DNA of 64,000 bases from positions 1 through 64,000 of the forward strand of contig NOWV01000217.1 of assembly GCA_003344405.1 (NCBI GenBank). Direction: 5' to 3'. The position numbers were made by a program, and so were the translations under genes. Each line of letters opens with the position of its first letter. Positions within the stretch are counted from its first letter, which is position 1. Below are positions 1 to 15,990 of the stretch, piece after piece. Source of the stretch: Trichoplax sp. H2. Taxonomy: Eukaryota; Placozoa; Uniplacotomia; Trichoplacea. The notes under the pieces were generated by a model. That model ran no database searches. It was not told the origin of the DNA and saw only the letters and a program-made list of their open reading frames with translations.

Positions 1-239
1 TTTCAGCAGTAGGTCTACAACGACGTTGTTGAGTTTTGGTTGTTGCCTAGCCAGTCGTCGAGAGCCAGCAGTATGGTCAAGGAGGAAAAAAGTTTCTTTT
101 GCTGCAGACTACAGTCCATTGTCGTACTGTACACTGTAGGCATGGTACTGTAGCGTCTGGTACTGGGGAAACAAGAGTGTACCAAATCGCCACGCATGAT
201 TCATACAAAGCCATATAAAACGTGTTGAGACTTTCCACT
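1..239. other. non-coding left edge
   Basis: No gene is recognised here. The stretch is unique-looking sequence that leads into the GTAC-rich array. Short GTAC-containing words (for example around 127-165) already appear in its second half. Open frames crossing it on the minus strand are made of repeat-derived Tyr/Cys/Thr/Val runs and are not credible proteins. Confidence 0.5.
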
Positions 240-1055
240 TGCCGTGTACAGTGTACAGTGAAAAGGGGGAAAAAGTGTTCATTTCCTGCTCAGTTGGGTA
301 CAGTACATTGTGGTACTGTACATTGTAGTACTGTGCACTGTACACTGTATAGTACAGAAAAAAAAGTTTTCATTTGCCTGCTCAGTAGGGTACTGTACAG
401 TGTACAGTACATTTTGGCACTGTACTGTACATTATAGTACTGTACACTGTACAGTACACTGAAAAGGGGGAAAAAGAAAAAGTTTTTCATTTTCCTGCTC
501 AGTAAGGTACAGTACATTGTAGTACAGTACAGTACAGTACTGTACTGTACACTGTACTGTACACTGAAAAGGGGGAAATACTGTACTGTTTCATTTTCCT
601 GCTCAATCCGGTACAGTACAGTATATTGTGGTACTGTACATTGTAGTACTGTACACTGTACAACAGTACAGAAAAAAAGGTTTCATTTTCCTGCTCAGTA
701 GGGTACAGTTTACAGTACATTGTAGTACTGTACAGTACTGTACAGTACACTGTACGCTGAAAAGGGGGAAAAAGAAAGTTTTCATTTTCCTGCTCAGTAC
801 AGTACAGTACATTGTGGTACAGTACATTGTAGTACACTGAAAAGGGGGGAAAAAAGGTTTCATTTTCCTGCTCAGTACGGTACGTTGTAGTACTGTACAC
901 TGAAACGGGGAAAAAAAAAGTTTTCATTTTCCTGCTCAGTACGGTACAGTACAGTGTCGCACAGTACGGTACGTTGTAGTACTGTACACTGTACACTGTA
1001 CTGTACAGTACACTGAAAAGGGGAAAAAAAAGTTTTCATTTTCCTGCTCAAGTAC
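240..1055. repeat. GTAC-palindrome tandem array, about 9 units
   Basis: Nine diverged units of 70-110 bp start with a word like CATTTTCCTGCTCAGTA (near 281, 371, 489, 591, 683, 782, 861, 925 and 1036). Each then runs through stacked TGTAC/GTACAGTAC palindromes and ends in CACTGAAAAGGGGGAAAAA. Unit length varies mainly in the number of GTAC steps. The array is clearly richer in GC than the surrounding DNA and could form hairpins. All long open frames inside it on either strand are translated repeat. It resembles a satellite or an array of a short non-autonomous element; no coding capacity is seen. Confidence 0.85.
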
Positions 1056-2540
1056 AGTATGGCGCAATGAGCGGGGCCTATCGCTGCTGTTGCTTTCGCT
1101 ACCGTAGCGGACTACAGTATAGCGTTGCATAAAAGCACCAGAATGGAGTACTACTACTGTACTGTACACCTAAAAGGGAACTCTCACACTCGTCGAGGAG
1201 ACACTTCTTGTACAGTACAGTGCATCGCACTGTACGGTACACTGTACACTGTAGTTCCTCCAACGTCAACAAAGAAAAACGTCAGTCAAGGGACTGGTAC
1301 CGTTCCGTGCCCAAACAACAAACACGGGGTCTGGCATTTTGCTGGTCGTTCTACCACGGCTCTACTACTCCACTCGTCCATCCTGCTGTACTATGCCCAA
1401 CCAGTGGAAACGCATTTGGATGATCATCATGGACAGTCTAAAATAGATGCTGTAGAGATGTATCTTTATGCATGCTATCGGGCTAGGCAGTGTTAATCAT
1501 TTGATCCAAATCCTTTTCATTGCTAGGGACTAGTGTACGACAGCAAAAAAAAATGAGACCCCTTTTACTGCATTGTACTATTCAACCAGAGTCTCCACGA
1601 CCACCTACTGCAGCAGTAGCTAGCTGTGCTTCATTTTCAACTGTTTGAGCCTGTTTCTCTTTCTACCTGCTTGCTCATCGTGATTCTCAGTCATTCTTCT
1701 TGCTGGTCTGCTTACTGTATGACAGAATAATGTGTTCTATGGGTACACAATCAGGATCGGTGTGATAAATCAATTTCTGACTCTAGTCTGATACCCCCAA
1801 AATCGAGGATCAATTCGATCAGACGCATACAATGGATCCAAAATCGATGACGTGCATACAGCAGTAGAATCCTGTAGCCAATGCTAATTGTTTTACTCCG
1901 AATGAAATCTAAAATTTGTCTTACTGACGAGTATTACAGCTCCTACGTATGGCGGCTAGGAAGGAAGTTTTTTACTGCGTGCATACAAATTCTCCAGCTG
2001 GCTAAATCAGCACGGTTAGACTGCTCGATGTAGGAAGGCGCAGTAGTAGACCATCATCTGCACTGCACTGTGCAGTGTACGCAATGCAATAATAACAGGC
2101 AGGGATTACGTCAAAATAGGAAAAGAAAACCATTCTATTCCACATTTTGTAAACAGGACCAGCTACCTGCTACAATTTCGCTGCATGTTCTACTGTACAT
2201 TAAACGCTCATCACCTTTCAATTATGAGTGCAGGGCTTGACCCAATGACCCCTTGAACTGCTTAGCAATCGCTGCTCTTGTCTACCAAATTGATGCAGCA
2301 AGTATGCAGTATAATTCTTTTTTTTACCCTCTTGTTCGAGTACCTATACTGTCTTCAAAACCAACACCATGCTGAATGAATGCAGCAGGTGCTATCGCAG
2401 GTAGTTGCAGCCCCATCTGCAACTAGGCTAAACGTCAACATAAATCATCTGTGCAAAACTACCTCCTAACCCTGTTTTACAGAAACCTAGTCACTAGTAC
2501 AGCTACAATAGTCATATTATCTTGCAAGAAATTGTATTCC
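1056..2540. other. intergenic, no gene recognised
   Basis: This is the spacer between the GTAC array and GALT. Scattered GTAC words continue to about 1250. An open frame at 1125-1496 starts inside this repeat-like DNA and matches nothing I recognise. The last few hundred bases must hold the GALT promoter and 5' UTR, but no core promoter motif stands out. Confidence 0.5.
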
Positions 2541-6347
<3,807 letters not shown>

Positions 6348-7918
6348 AATCATGGTATCGGTGAAATATGTTGATACTGAAGCGCATAGTCGTCATTTGA
6401 AATTCGATTTTATGATGTATTGAATTTCAGGACTTTACAATAATATACTACATGATACGGGATGCGATGAAGAGAGAATACTATATGCCCGTCAATAATA
6501 ATATTGTGCCAAATTTACGTGATAATTCCTACTAATTACGTTCAGAAATCACGATGGTTTTATTGTAGGGCTTTGATAATCGATAGTTCTCTATACATAA
6601 CTGATTTACTTTGAATGGACAATCAGAATTTTATTTTTATACCGATCTAGCGTATTTTAAATTAGTTGAGTTTAATATTAATGTCGATGTTAAAAACTGC
6701 ATGATATCGTGTAGTAGCGTCGCAAGCAGTTATAATGCTTACCTGTATAGAGAATATTTCTAGTATGAATGAGAGAAGATATTCTATTTTTGTAAAGCAG
6801 ATATATATGCAGCACGATATTCTCGAATCTCAATATGTGAACAGCGGAATGTAGTGTATTTGTTCACGTTCGCTGAAATTTATCTTGGTAAATATAGTGA
6901 CAACTTCTGATATATTCTTATCAGCTAGAAAATCATACTGCGTGTATTATTACATCTGAATTTATGGATTTTGCTTTGACATTTTATAGAATTATAGAAT
7001 TATAGAATCTTTATAGAATTAGGTGTATTAACTATAAATTGCTCATGTTGACAATAAAATATTAGCTGGGATATTCTGTTAAAGCAAAGGTAAACCTAGT
7101 CCCTCTATCTACTAGAAGATTACTGTAATAAGCGGCTTTCCCGCTTTTAAGAAATCTAGTCATTTGATAGCTATTTTAAATATAGAGTTATGTTAATTAA
7201 ATTTCCAGTATAACGGATCACTTCGCATATATACTGAGCTTTATCCTTTAAATCTTTCAAAGACCTTCAATTTCATTTGCAAGCAAGGTTTTAGGTTGTG
7301 TTGTATATGTTGTCTTGATTTATTGACATTAAAATAGTATTACGAATTATAAGAGTATCTTTTGCATGTGTGATAATTCATGCATCAATGAAATAATAGA
7401 ATAAAATTTAGCTATTCAAACAGTATAAAACAGTAATATCTATATTTGGATATACATATTTATTGTACCCATGGTACACTGACTAAAACTACACCAAGAG
7501 ACACCGCTCAATATGATCCTAATATCGTAGATAAGAGAGTCTTAATGTGCAAACTGCATTGCATATCAAAGTACTATCGATAGTTCAGTATCACAGCAAC
7601 TTCAAGACTTAATGTAGTTGTGACATACAACGAATGGTCAATAGTTAGGAAGGCACAATGCAATTATTTGCTACATTATGTTTCAGTGATGATAGTACTC
7701 ATTTTTTAGCGGTACAAATTGAGCGATAAAGAATTCTGTCTGCAGATGAAATTGTATACCTCCGATTCTAATTCCTATGCATATTTACTATATTTATAGT
7801 AAATGTGTAAATTGATTTTCAGCAATTTTGGTTAATATTGATAGTAATTTGATACCCTATTTGTAAACAGACGGTGCCTAACTTCAGACTGTATGAAGTG
7901 CAATAAAATGCGACTCTC
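6348..7918. other. AT-rich spacer between converging genes
   Basis: This is the tail-to-tail interval between the GALT stop and the CDC34 stop. It is AT-rich, without a credible reading frame. A short ATAGAATT-type direct repeat lies near 6985-7020. It should contain both 3' UTRs; no unambiguous polyadenylation signal was assigned. Confidence 0.5.
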
Positions 7919-10900
7919 TTAAAAAGTTTCGCTCTCATTATTAGAAATATTTTCTGATTGATTTGTAGTAATTTCTTCTGCTTCATCTTGGGATTCATCC
8001 TCTTCATAGCTCTCTTGGCTAGTATCATCATCCAAAATATCATTATCGTCGTTATAGAAGTAGTCTTCGTCATCGTCATCATAAGAACAATTTCCTAAAT
8101 TTCCTTTACTTTGAATAGAATTCCTAGTGGTTTTTAAACAATATTCTTGAATAGTTGTAGGTACTTGGACACCATCTTTTTCGGCATCATGTTGACTATT
8201 CAATACCTGTTGTCTATTACATGAAGATTTCGGATATCGTATTTAATTTAGAGTAAAAATGAATAGGGAAACTGGCTTGTACTTTAACAGACCTGCTTAT
8301 AACTGACATCAGTACATGAGTAGGTAGTAGCGAAAGCTAGATCAATTTTAAATAAGCTATGGTAGGTTATTGTAACGTTGCCGTCTAACAGTTACCTGAC
8401 AATGCGCTCATATTCTTTATCAAGAGACTCTCGCCACCTTCTAAACATTACTGAAGCATCCACATTAGCAGGCGATGACGTGTTGGGTTCATTTAGTAGC
8501 GATATTACGCTAAGTAAGATAGTCCTAAAACAAATTACTCTATCTTAATATAGTTATTGAATTATTAAAAACGCGATATTGTCGATATAACTCAAGTATC
8601 ATTGGAAGGTTTAATTTTAATATTCCCACTAATTTCGATTATAATAAAGATGGCAAATACACTGCAGCTGTAAGATTAAACGATTGATTTCCTAGACGTA
8701 AAAAACTAGTGTTAGGATATGGTAATGGTTTGGCAATACTTCATAACAGAGTAAGACTGGTACAGGTACTTGTTCTTGTTAAGTGTATTATTGACTTTTA
8801 ACTGTATTTTTATGATAAAATGAGAAGAATTGCTAGTGATGTAAATATGACTATTCATTATGTAGCCAAGGATACGCAACGCTTTTATTACATATTATAT
8901 ATGTAGAGAGGGGAGAATGGCTTTATACTGCCAGGGTGCAATACAGTAAATTGCAGTTTTAGTTTACCTGACATTCTGTGTAGGGTTCCATCGTTCAGAC
9001 GGCAATTCGCCGCTAAATGGATCGTCAACAGGAGGATGCAAAATGGAAATACATAATTCACCACTCTGGAAATGTACACAATTTCATTTTAACGGATATT
9101 GATCGGGTATAGACGTTGTACAATACATATTCTATCGTGTTTCATTTGTTAGCAAATAGAATTTCATACTTACTTCGTAAACATTAGGATGCCATAATTT
9201 GGTTGTAAATCGAAATTGGGGTGGCGAATATGGATAATCATTTGGAAATATTAGTCTTGCCTATGAATGTAGAGAAGAAATTTTCACTCATTTGCCTGAT
9301 TGTCATCGTGATTGGTAGAGTTCGTAGCGCGTTTGAGAAATATACGCTGCTACGTGTAGTGAATTCATACTAACAATAAATTTTTAAATTATGTGTATTC
9401 AAGATGTTTATATAACATTGATGATATCGCACTAGCAAGGATGAATCATTTGTAGTACAAGAATAGAGTTCAGTAAACTTAAGCCATTGACCTGTTATAG
9501 GTTTAGCATCAATTTTTAAAAGTAACTGTATAATTCTTGTTATGTATCTTATATACAGTTAACCTTACAACCATAATATTGATGTCTTGTGTATATGAAA
9601 CGTACAAAGAGTGCAAGTCGAAGTCTACGCGTCTATCAACAATTTTGATTGCGCTCGTTTGGATGAGTTTGCTGCATGCTTGCCCATTACAGTAACAAGT
9701 AGCATTTACTTATTTATCAAGTAACAGCAGCAATTTCCATTTTCCTATTGGAAATAATACAGCCATGGATTGCATCGTGCTGTTTAGTCTCGTGTTGATG
9801 CTATTGCATCATGATACTGTTGCAGTATAAATAGAGTGCAGTCTATGAGTATAGACAGTATCTATCTTTTCATTTTGCTACCGTAGTTTACAGTAAGTTG
9901 AAGAATCTTCGTTACAACTGAGTCCAAGTATTGTTCATATACATATACAAGTAATAATGTATTTTTCTTAATTTTATAAGTGCCTATATGTATTATTTTA
10001 CAGCGCCATGACGAGCAGCAACACTGCTGTCCATGTTGATCACTCCTGACTCTAGTACTGTCGTAACCATTTTCTCAAGATTGGTACTGTACAGTGCAGT
10101 CAAAAGGAAAGAAAACTACGCAACACTCCAGTAAGTGGAACTTACCATTTGACTCTACAGTACTATGTACAGTACACTAATTAGTACTGTACATTGTACA
10201 GTATTGACTGGACGTACAGAAGGAAGTGACAGACAACGGGTGAAATAGATCGTTCACTATAGACGACAGTCGAAGTCCATGACAGTGCAGTATTGTACTA
10301 GGGATTTTATCCGATTGAGTAATGAGCTATATTAAAGTTATTATTGAAATTAAAATTACGAATGGATATGGTAGTCAAAGGAGAATATCTTGACTGAACA
10401 GATATACTGGATAATCATTGATAATATATAATTACAATTAATAATTCGCACAAAGTGATCAAGCCGATCAGTGAAATTGATCAGAAAGTGAGCACTGATC
10501 AAACCAATCAGTGAAATTGATCAGAAAGTGAGCACTGATCAAACCAATCAGTGAAATTGATCAGAAAGCGAACACTGATCAAGCCAATCAGTGAAATTGA
10601 TCAGAAAGTAGCTAAGCACTGATCAAGCCAATCAGTGAAATTGATCAGAAAGTGAACACTGATCAAGCCAATCAATGAAATTGATCAGAAAGTGATCACT
10701 GATTCTAAAATTATACTTATCGATCAATCGTCAATGATCATTGATCCTATTCGTTGTGATTATGCTTCCAAGATTGTTGTGGATACAAAAGTAGAAAGTT
10801 ACGACCATTGATCCGACACCGTGTCATGACGAATTAGTAGTGCATGGATTTAGCCATCATTTCTATTAATAACAAACACTGCGATTCATCTTTCTCAGGT

Positions 10901-11084
10901 TTGTACTCACCTTAAAGTAACCACCTTCGTACAACGTGTCTGGGGGACCGAAAATTGCCACATCCCAATCGAATAGATTGGATTCATCCACTAAGCCAAC
11001 CACACAACCTTCTAAGGGTTCATTGGTCAGCTTGTTCAATTCTTGAGCTAGGGCACGTAATGCTGGAGTAGTCTGATTAGACAT
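7919..11084 (-). CDS. UBE2R2/CDC34: ubiquitin-conjugating enzyme E2 R (CDC34-like)
   Basis: E2 enzyme that passes ubiquitin to substrates of cullin-RING (SCF) ligases. Five exons on the minus strand: 10911-11084, 9174-9260, 8968-9065, 8396-8524, 7919-8213. They join into 260 aa; human CDC34 is 236. Exon 1 has [12 protein letters not shown] and YEGGYFK. Exon 2 has [11 protein letters not shown] and WHPNVYE. Exon 3 has the catalytic Cys92 in [16 protein letters not shown], followed by the acidic-loop insert and [11 protein letters not shown]. That insert is typical of the CDC34/UBE2G class. Exon 5 carries [11 protein letters not shown] and then a strongly acidic Asp/Glu tail ending ESETF, the CDC34 hallmark used for binding the basic canyon of CUL1. 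Intron 1 (1.65 kb) holds a 40-bp minisatellite. The gene is head-to-head with PSMA4. CDC34 and UBE2R2 cannot be told apart here. Confidence 0.93.
10080..10205. repeat. dispersed GTAC-palindrome patch in CDC34 intron 1
   Basis: Short TGTACAGT/AGTACTGTAC words cluster here, as in the array at the left end of the window but without the CCTGCTCAGTA leader. The similarity is at the level of the GTAC core only. Confidence 0.5.
10455..10710. repeat. 40-bp minisatellite, 6 units, in CDC34 intron 1
   Basis: The word GTGAAATTGATCAGAAAG recurs at 10471, 10511, 10551, 10591 and 10635, and a variant at 10675. The period is 40 bp, with one 44-bp step caused by an inserted GCTA. Each unit contains CACTGAT facing ATCAGTG across a 7-bp spacer, so each can form a small hairpin. 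TGATCA palindromes are also frequent. It is intronic and has no coding frame. Confidence 0.9.
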
Positions 11085-12155
11085 GGCTTCCCGTAAACTT
11101 TATTTCATTGATTAAAAGGATAACCTTTTAAAATGTTGACCATTCAAAGTGCACCTTCTCAATGACTAAAATACACCGACGAAAGTCTACGTCTAGCATT
11201 CAGTACAGTAGTTCTGTACACAATCTGGATCAATTTTGGCAGGATTGATCGGGGCGTCAAATATCTTTTGCCAAATGAATTCGTACAGTACAGGACACCA
11301 ATACCAGATAGGAAGGGAATTTACCGTTGAAACCTGTTTATTATTAATCTACTTCATTTAACTAATGAAGTATGGACGCGTTTTGACAACACTGCACTCA
11401 ATATACCACCAACACATCCACTGCAAGAGCTAAAATTTCGCCATCAGACTGCTCGGTGATTATTACTAGCCTCTAACACTGGCTTTGAAAGCGAAATGGA
11501 CAGCAGTAAATAAAGGACTGCTGAAATGGATGCCGCCGATGCGCAGAGCAGTATTGGCCGCGATGTACTGTACTACAGTACTTTCACTGTATTTCTCCCC
11601 CATAGTGTACAGTACTGTACTGTACTGTATGGGCCCTAGTAGGGGATACTGGTACAGTCCAGTACGACCGTAATCTAGTATCCAGTGGCGTCCAGGCGAT
11701 AAAAGAAAATCATCGAGAATGGCCCCCCTAGAATAAGACCCACATATCGACAAATTGAACCGTATACTGTATCAGGGACTGCTAAAGTAAATAGAAAGAG
11801 AACTTTTTAGGATACTCGTTAGGGTAGGGGTGACAACTTTTTGTGCAAGAGGTACAATTTGGATGGAGTAGTCCGTCCCTTCATACTAAATGCAGTTCTA
11901 AAAAGAGACGCGAATGGAGATGACTGAATCATGATTTGATCAGTACTGTACAGTATAGTAATGCACTGTAAGAATGGCATCAAAGAAAGAAGGCACAGTG
12001 CATGGTACTGTAAAGCGTACAGTACTATGCACTGTGACCAAAATTGCTGAATAAACGGGACTGCAGCATTTCTTTTTCAGTTTCCGCTTATACGCTTGCG
12101 CACTCATGCCATTCTGCACAACGCTTGTGCCAGCGCTACTCGAACATTCGGAAAG
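11085..12155. promoter_or_regulatory. shared CDC34/PSMA4 divergent promoter region
   Basis: About 1.07 kb separates the two start codons, which point away from each other. The interval must hold both 5' UTRs and promoters. GTAC-rich palindromic patches lie at about 11565-11635 and 11940-12030. Open frames here (11485-11673, 11466-11753, 11940-12200) follow these patches and resemble nothing known. No TATA box or other core element can be assigned with confidence; the bidirectional role is inferred from geometry. Confidence 0.4.
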
Positions 12156-13910
12156 ATGGTTAGTGCCAAGAAAATAGAAAAGCGAGAAAGCTTTAGACAT
12201 TTTAAAATGATTCTTTACGTTGACTATTGATGTAGTTTGTCGTATTCATACAGTCCTTTCAACCTTTCTTATTATCTATTTTAGTCGCGTCGATATGATA
12301 CCAAAACAACTACATTTTCTCCTGAAGGTAAGTTTGTCCACATCCAGTGTAGTGTCGTTGTGCTAGAATTTTCGCTACAGTGGAAGACATGAAATGAACT
12401 AAAATTAATCTTGATTAAATGGCATTTGAATGCTCCGTTTAGTTAATGACACAGTGATTCGATGTATGATAATGAGAATAGATCCTAAATGACTATCGTG
12501 ATTTTATCAGATGTAACGCTGTAAAGTTGCTTGTACTCATGATATAATTGACCCATAATACGGTATAACGAAGGATAATGCAGTATAAAGTGCCGTATCG
12601 ATCATAATGGAAAGTCGTCCATAAAATGCTCGCTTCCTTAAGAAGTCACTGTATTGGACTACAGTAATAAATTACAAGGACGACTTTTTTCGTCAATTTC
12701 GAACGAATATGTACTTGTGGAAAATTAAGATAATTCTTGAGCTGATGAAATTATTTGTATCGGTATAGGACGGCTGTATCAAGTCGAATATGCCATGGAG
12801 GCAATTGGCTTGGCAGGAACGTGCTTTGGAATACTTGCTGAAGATGGTATTGTGCTTGGTGCGGAGAGAAAGATTACTAATAAACTACTAGATGAAATAC
12901 CCTTCTCGGATAAAATTTACAAGATTAACGAGTTAGTCTATTTATATACTTCTCTCTCGCTTCTAAACTACCATGCAAGGACTCGTATCGATAATATTCT
13001 CTTACGAAACTGTAGGAATATGGCCTGTAGTGTTGCTGGAATCACTTCAGATGCAAACGTTCTCATAAACGAATTACGACTCATCGCTCAAAGGTTGCTT
13101 CTTGATCTATCTACCTTATCTTAAAAAATTTTCAAACTGTTATAAACAAACCCAATTGTTATAATCATGGTCTCAAAATTCAATTGTACTGTTTGCTACT
13201 AACGTAGTGGTTGACATCTATTCATATTGGTTTGTGATATTGAATAGGTATTTGCTTAATTATCAAGAACCGATACCTTGTGAGCAATTGGTTAGTCATT
13301 TATGCGATATTAAGCAAGCCTATACCCAGTTTGGTGGTAAGAGGCCCTTTGGAGTTTCTCTTCTCTATATAGGATGGGATAGACATTATGGATTTCAGTT
13401 ATATCATAGTGACCCTAGTGGAAACTACGGCGGATGGAAGGCTAATTGCATTGGCAACAATAACTCAGTGAGTAGATGCGCTTATTAATTGTACTAGGCA
13501 TGGTCATTTCGCTTGAGAATGAAATTTTTTCGTTGTTGTTATCAGGCGGCCATGGCTATCTTGAAGCAGGAATACAAAGAGGATATTAAGATTGACGATG
13601 CCTTGAGTTTATCCATGAAAGTGTTACATAAAACTCTAGACGTATCTAAATTAAGTCCGGAAAAAGGTAAGCCTATATGTAAGCCTAGATAAGATGAGAC
13701 TGTAAGTTGTAGGCTCTACTAACTTTCTTCTTTACCCTATTGTTTGCTCTACTAGTTGAAATGGCTACATTAACTAGGAAAAACGGAAAGACTGTTATAC
13801 GTGTGTTAAGTAATGAGGAATTAAATAAATTAATTGAAGATTACGAGACAAAGCTTAAGGCTGCCGAAGAAGCTAAGGAAAAGGAAAAGAGTAAAAAGCC
13901 AAGTTCGTAA
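12156..13910 (+). CDS. PSMA4: proteasome subunit alpha type 4
   Basis: Non-catalytic alpha-ring subunit of the 20S proteasome. Seven coding exons: 12156-12158 (ATG only), 12285-12327, 12769-12931, 13016-13093, 13248-13467, 13546-13666, 13756-13910. The protein is 260 aa; human PSMA4 is 261. Exon 2 begins [14 protein letters not shown] and exon 3 continues [14 protein letters not shown], the alpha-subunit N-terminal signature. Later blocks are [44 protein letters not shown] and [11 protein letters not shown]. The C terminus is the usual Lys/Glu-rich tail. No alternative in-frame ATG precedes SRR in exon 2, which starts directly at the acceptor. The ATG at 12156 followed by GTTAGT is the only fitting start found. 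The donor after exon 4 is the weak GTTGCT. The gene sits head-to-head with CDC34. Identity is certain; the single-codon first exon is likely but rests on inference. Confidence 0.93.
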
Positions 13911-15460
13911 TGCATCTCCGGAGATGGTGAAAGAGTATGGTTTCATTTTTTATCTGTATGGCATGATCTACACTTGCACTGATGTATGCTGTGTATATAT
14001 ATATATGGCGCCGTTAGAGTAATAAAGTACTATACCGTAGGTATACTATTCAGTATTAATAATGACAATGATAAGTATTGATTTTAACATTAACTATTCC
14101 TTTTCATACATATACTGTATGTACTTTTGAAAGTTTCGTTGTTATTTTGGACTTGTCCATATTTATATCCAATAAATATACATTAGAACAAAATTGAATC
14201 TTTAATAGCGGCAGGATCTTTGAAATAAGACAATGTTTAAATTGATAGAATGCTGATTGCAGCCATCGTTAGTATCCGTGCGATATCCAGCTTACACAAC
14301 ACGTAGTTCAATATTACTATTCGTATATACGCATAGTGTATTTATATTGGAGATCAGATCTGATTCTATTGAAAGTATTTCGTATGCCGTTGTTCATCAC
14401 GACTTACTTTGTTTGCATTGGTGGTTTGTACGAGGGATTACACTGGACTGATTATTCACTGTCCTTGGAAGATTGACATTCTACGGGTATGTGTTATGAA
14501 TGGTTACAAATAACTTACACTTTTAGCTTGTTATGGTTAAAGGTTGTTGCTGTGTTCGTGGCGTCATTTTGATGTACTTGTACAGTAGATATGAATGATA
14601 CAACGAGATGGCCAAACTTTAATGTAAGAGTTGTATGCGATAAACTTGAGCTACTGTATTCGGCGATCCGCAAGACGCGAACTCGAATTCGCATCCGTGT
14701 TTTTGTTGCACTCACCTTAGTTTCATAAAGTAAACATTGAAGATCAATGAGTCTAGGTTAACTTTCCCTATTTAAAAACGAAACAAGTGATGGACTACTG
14801 CCTAGTATGAGCATTCTGATTCTCTTTAGCAATAAAGACCTGCCCTCAGACCTCCATGCTGATAATAACGACACCATTTTCCTGAAGCACCATTGGAAAG
14901 ATATTTGGATTGAATGGAATCTTTGGTTACAACTGGAACATTTCTATCTGGTACACTACAGCATACTAGACATTAACGCTTTCCATAGCATGCTCCAGCA
15001 GTGAAAATATTACTGGAACTACTTCGTGTTCATGGTATAGGGTATTCATCCTGGCCATCTATTATATCAATTCAAGCGAAAAATGATGCAGCAGTGCTGG
15101 TGATCATCTACGTAGATATTCAATTTATGAACTTCAAATAGTAAATTAGGGGAAAATGAAAACTACAGTTGATACTCTGATTGATCCAGTGCAGTAATTA
15201 TACTGTACACGAGTAATAATTATGTAAAGTGAAGGAGATTACACGTATAAATGCCTTTTAGCCTAAGCCCTCTAAAGGAGTCTGTATGGGGGCTTCACCA
15301 TGGACTACTCAAAGAAGACCGGCCTTATTTAGTAGCCTATAGCTTTATATGACTATATTGAACAATATACCAGAAAGAGAGGGATGCAAAGTAGTTGCTA
15401 AATAAATTGTTGAGGCCTATCGTTTCTCTGCTCGTTCTGCTCTGTTAACTAAAAAAGCTG
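13911..15460. other. intergenic, no gene recognised
   Basis: This interval lies downstream of PSMA4. It contains a short TA dinucleotide run near 13993-14006 and a candidate polyadenylation signal at 14021. Open frames at 14257-14451, 14515-14715 and 14807-15004 show no recognisable domain, homology or splice context. I see no supported gene. Confidence 0.45.
14021..14026 (+). terminator. candidate PSMA4 polyadenylation signal
   Basis: AATAAA lies about 110 nt after the PSMA4 stop codon. In AT-rich DNA this hexamer also occurs by chance, so the assignment rests on position. Confidence 0.4.
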
Positions 15461-15462
15461 GT

Positions 15463-15990
15463 AGTTAATTTATCATCGACAGTACAGCGTTCGATGCAGA
15501 TATACAGTACAGTTCCTGCCCTTTTTTAGTGGTCAGACTTAAACTGTTTACAGTTAGGTCGAGCCACTGAATGGTACTGAGATGCAACTGAATCATTATG
15601 CTACTGTAGTGGTTTAAACTAAAACTGTTTACGGTTAGGTCGAGCCACCGAATTGTACTAAGATACAACTGAATTATGACGCTACTAGGGTGTACAACTT
15701 CTTTAGCTACAATATCATTTTCAGTACAGTTCCTGTCCTTATTAGTGGTTTGAACTAAAACTATTTACGATTAGGCCGAGCCACTGAATGGTACTGGAAC
15801 TGAATCATTATGCTACTGGGGTAGTTAATTTATCATCGACAGTACAGCCTGCCATGCAGATATACTGTACAGTACAGTTCTTGTCCTTTTTAGTGTTTTT
15901 TTTTAAAGTAAAACCATTTACAGTTAGGTCGAGCCACTGAATGGTACTGAGATGCAAGTGAATTATTGTGCTACTGGGGTGTACAACTTG
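15463..15990. repeat. nested direct repeats with AGGTCGAGCCAC core
   Basis: Four diverged copies share GTTTACAGTTAGGTCGAGCC (near 15546, 15627, 15763 and 15908). Each is followed by ACTGAATGGTACTGAGATGC and then a CTACT-G-GGTGTACAAC-like block. A second, larger element (AGTTAATTTATCATCGACAG) occurs at about 15464 and 15824 and carries GTAC words. The spacing is irregular, as in an old, partly decayed tandem array. There is no coding potential. Confidence 0.75.

Noticed and set aside
109-996. Long overlapping open frames on both strands in the left-end array
   Set aside because: They translate the GTAC repeat into Tyr/Cys/Thr/Val runs, occur in several frames at once and have no domain.
1125-1496. 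123-codon open frame left of GALT
   Set aside because: It begins in GTAC repeat DNA, has no recognised homology, and another frame over the same bases is also open.
8888-9079. 63-codon minus-strand frame with a signal-peptide-like start
   Set aside because: It is a shadow of CDC34 exon 3 in another frame; the true frame carries the catalytic Cys motif.
10455-10710. CRISPR-like regular repeats
   Set aside because: There are no unique spacers between units, no cas genes, and the locus is a eukaryotic intron; it is an ordinary minisatellite.
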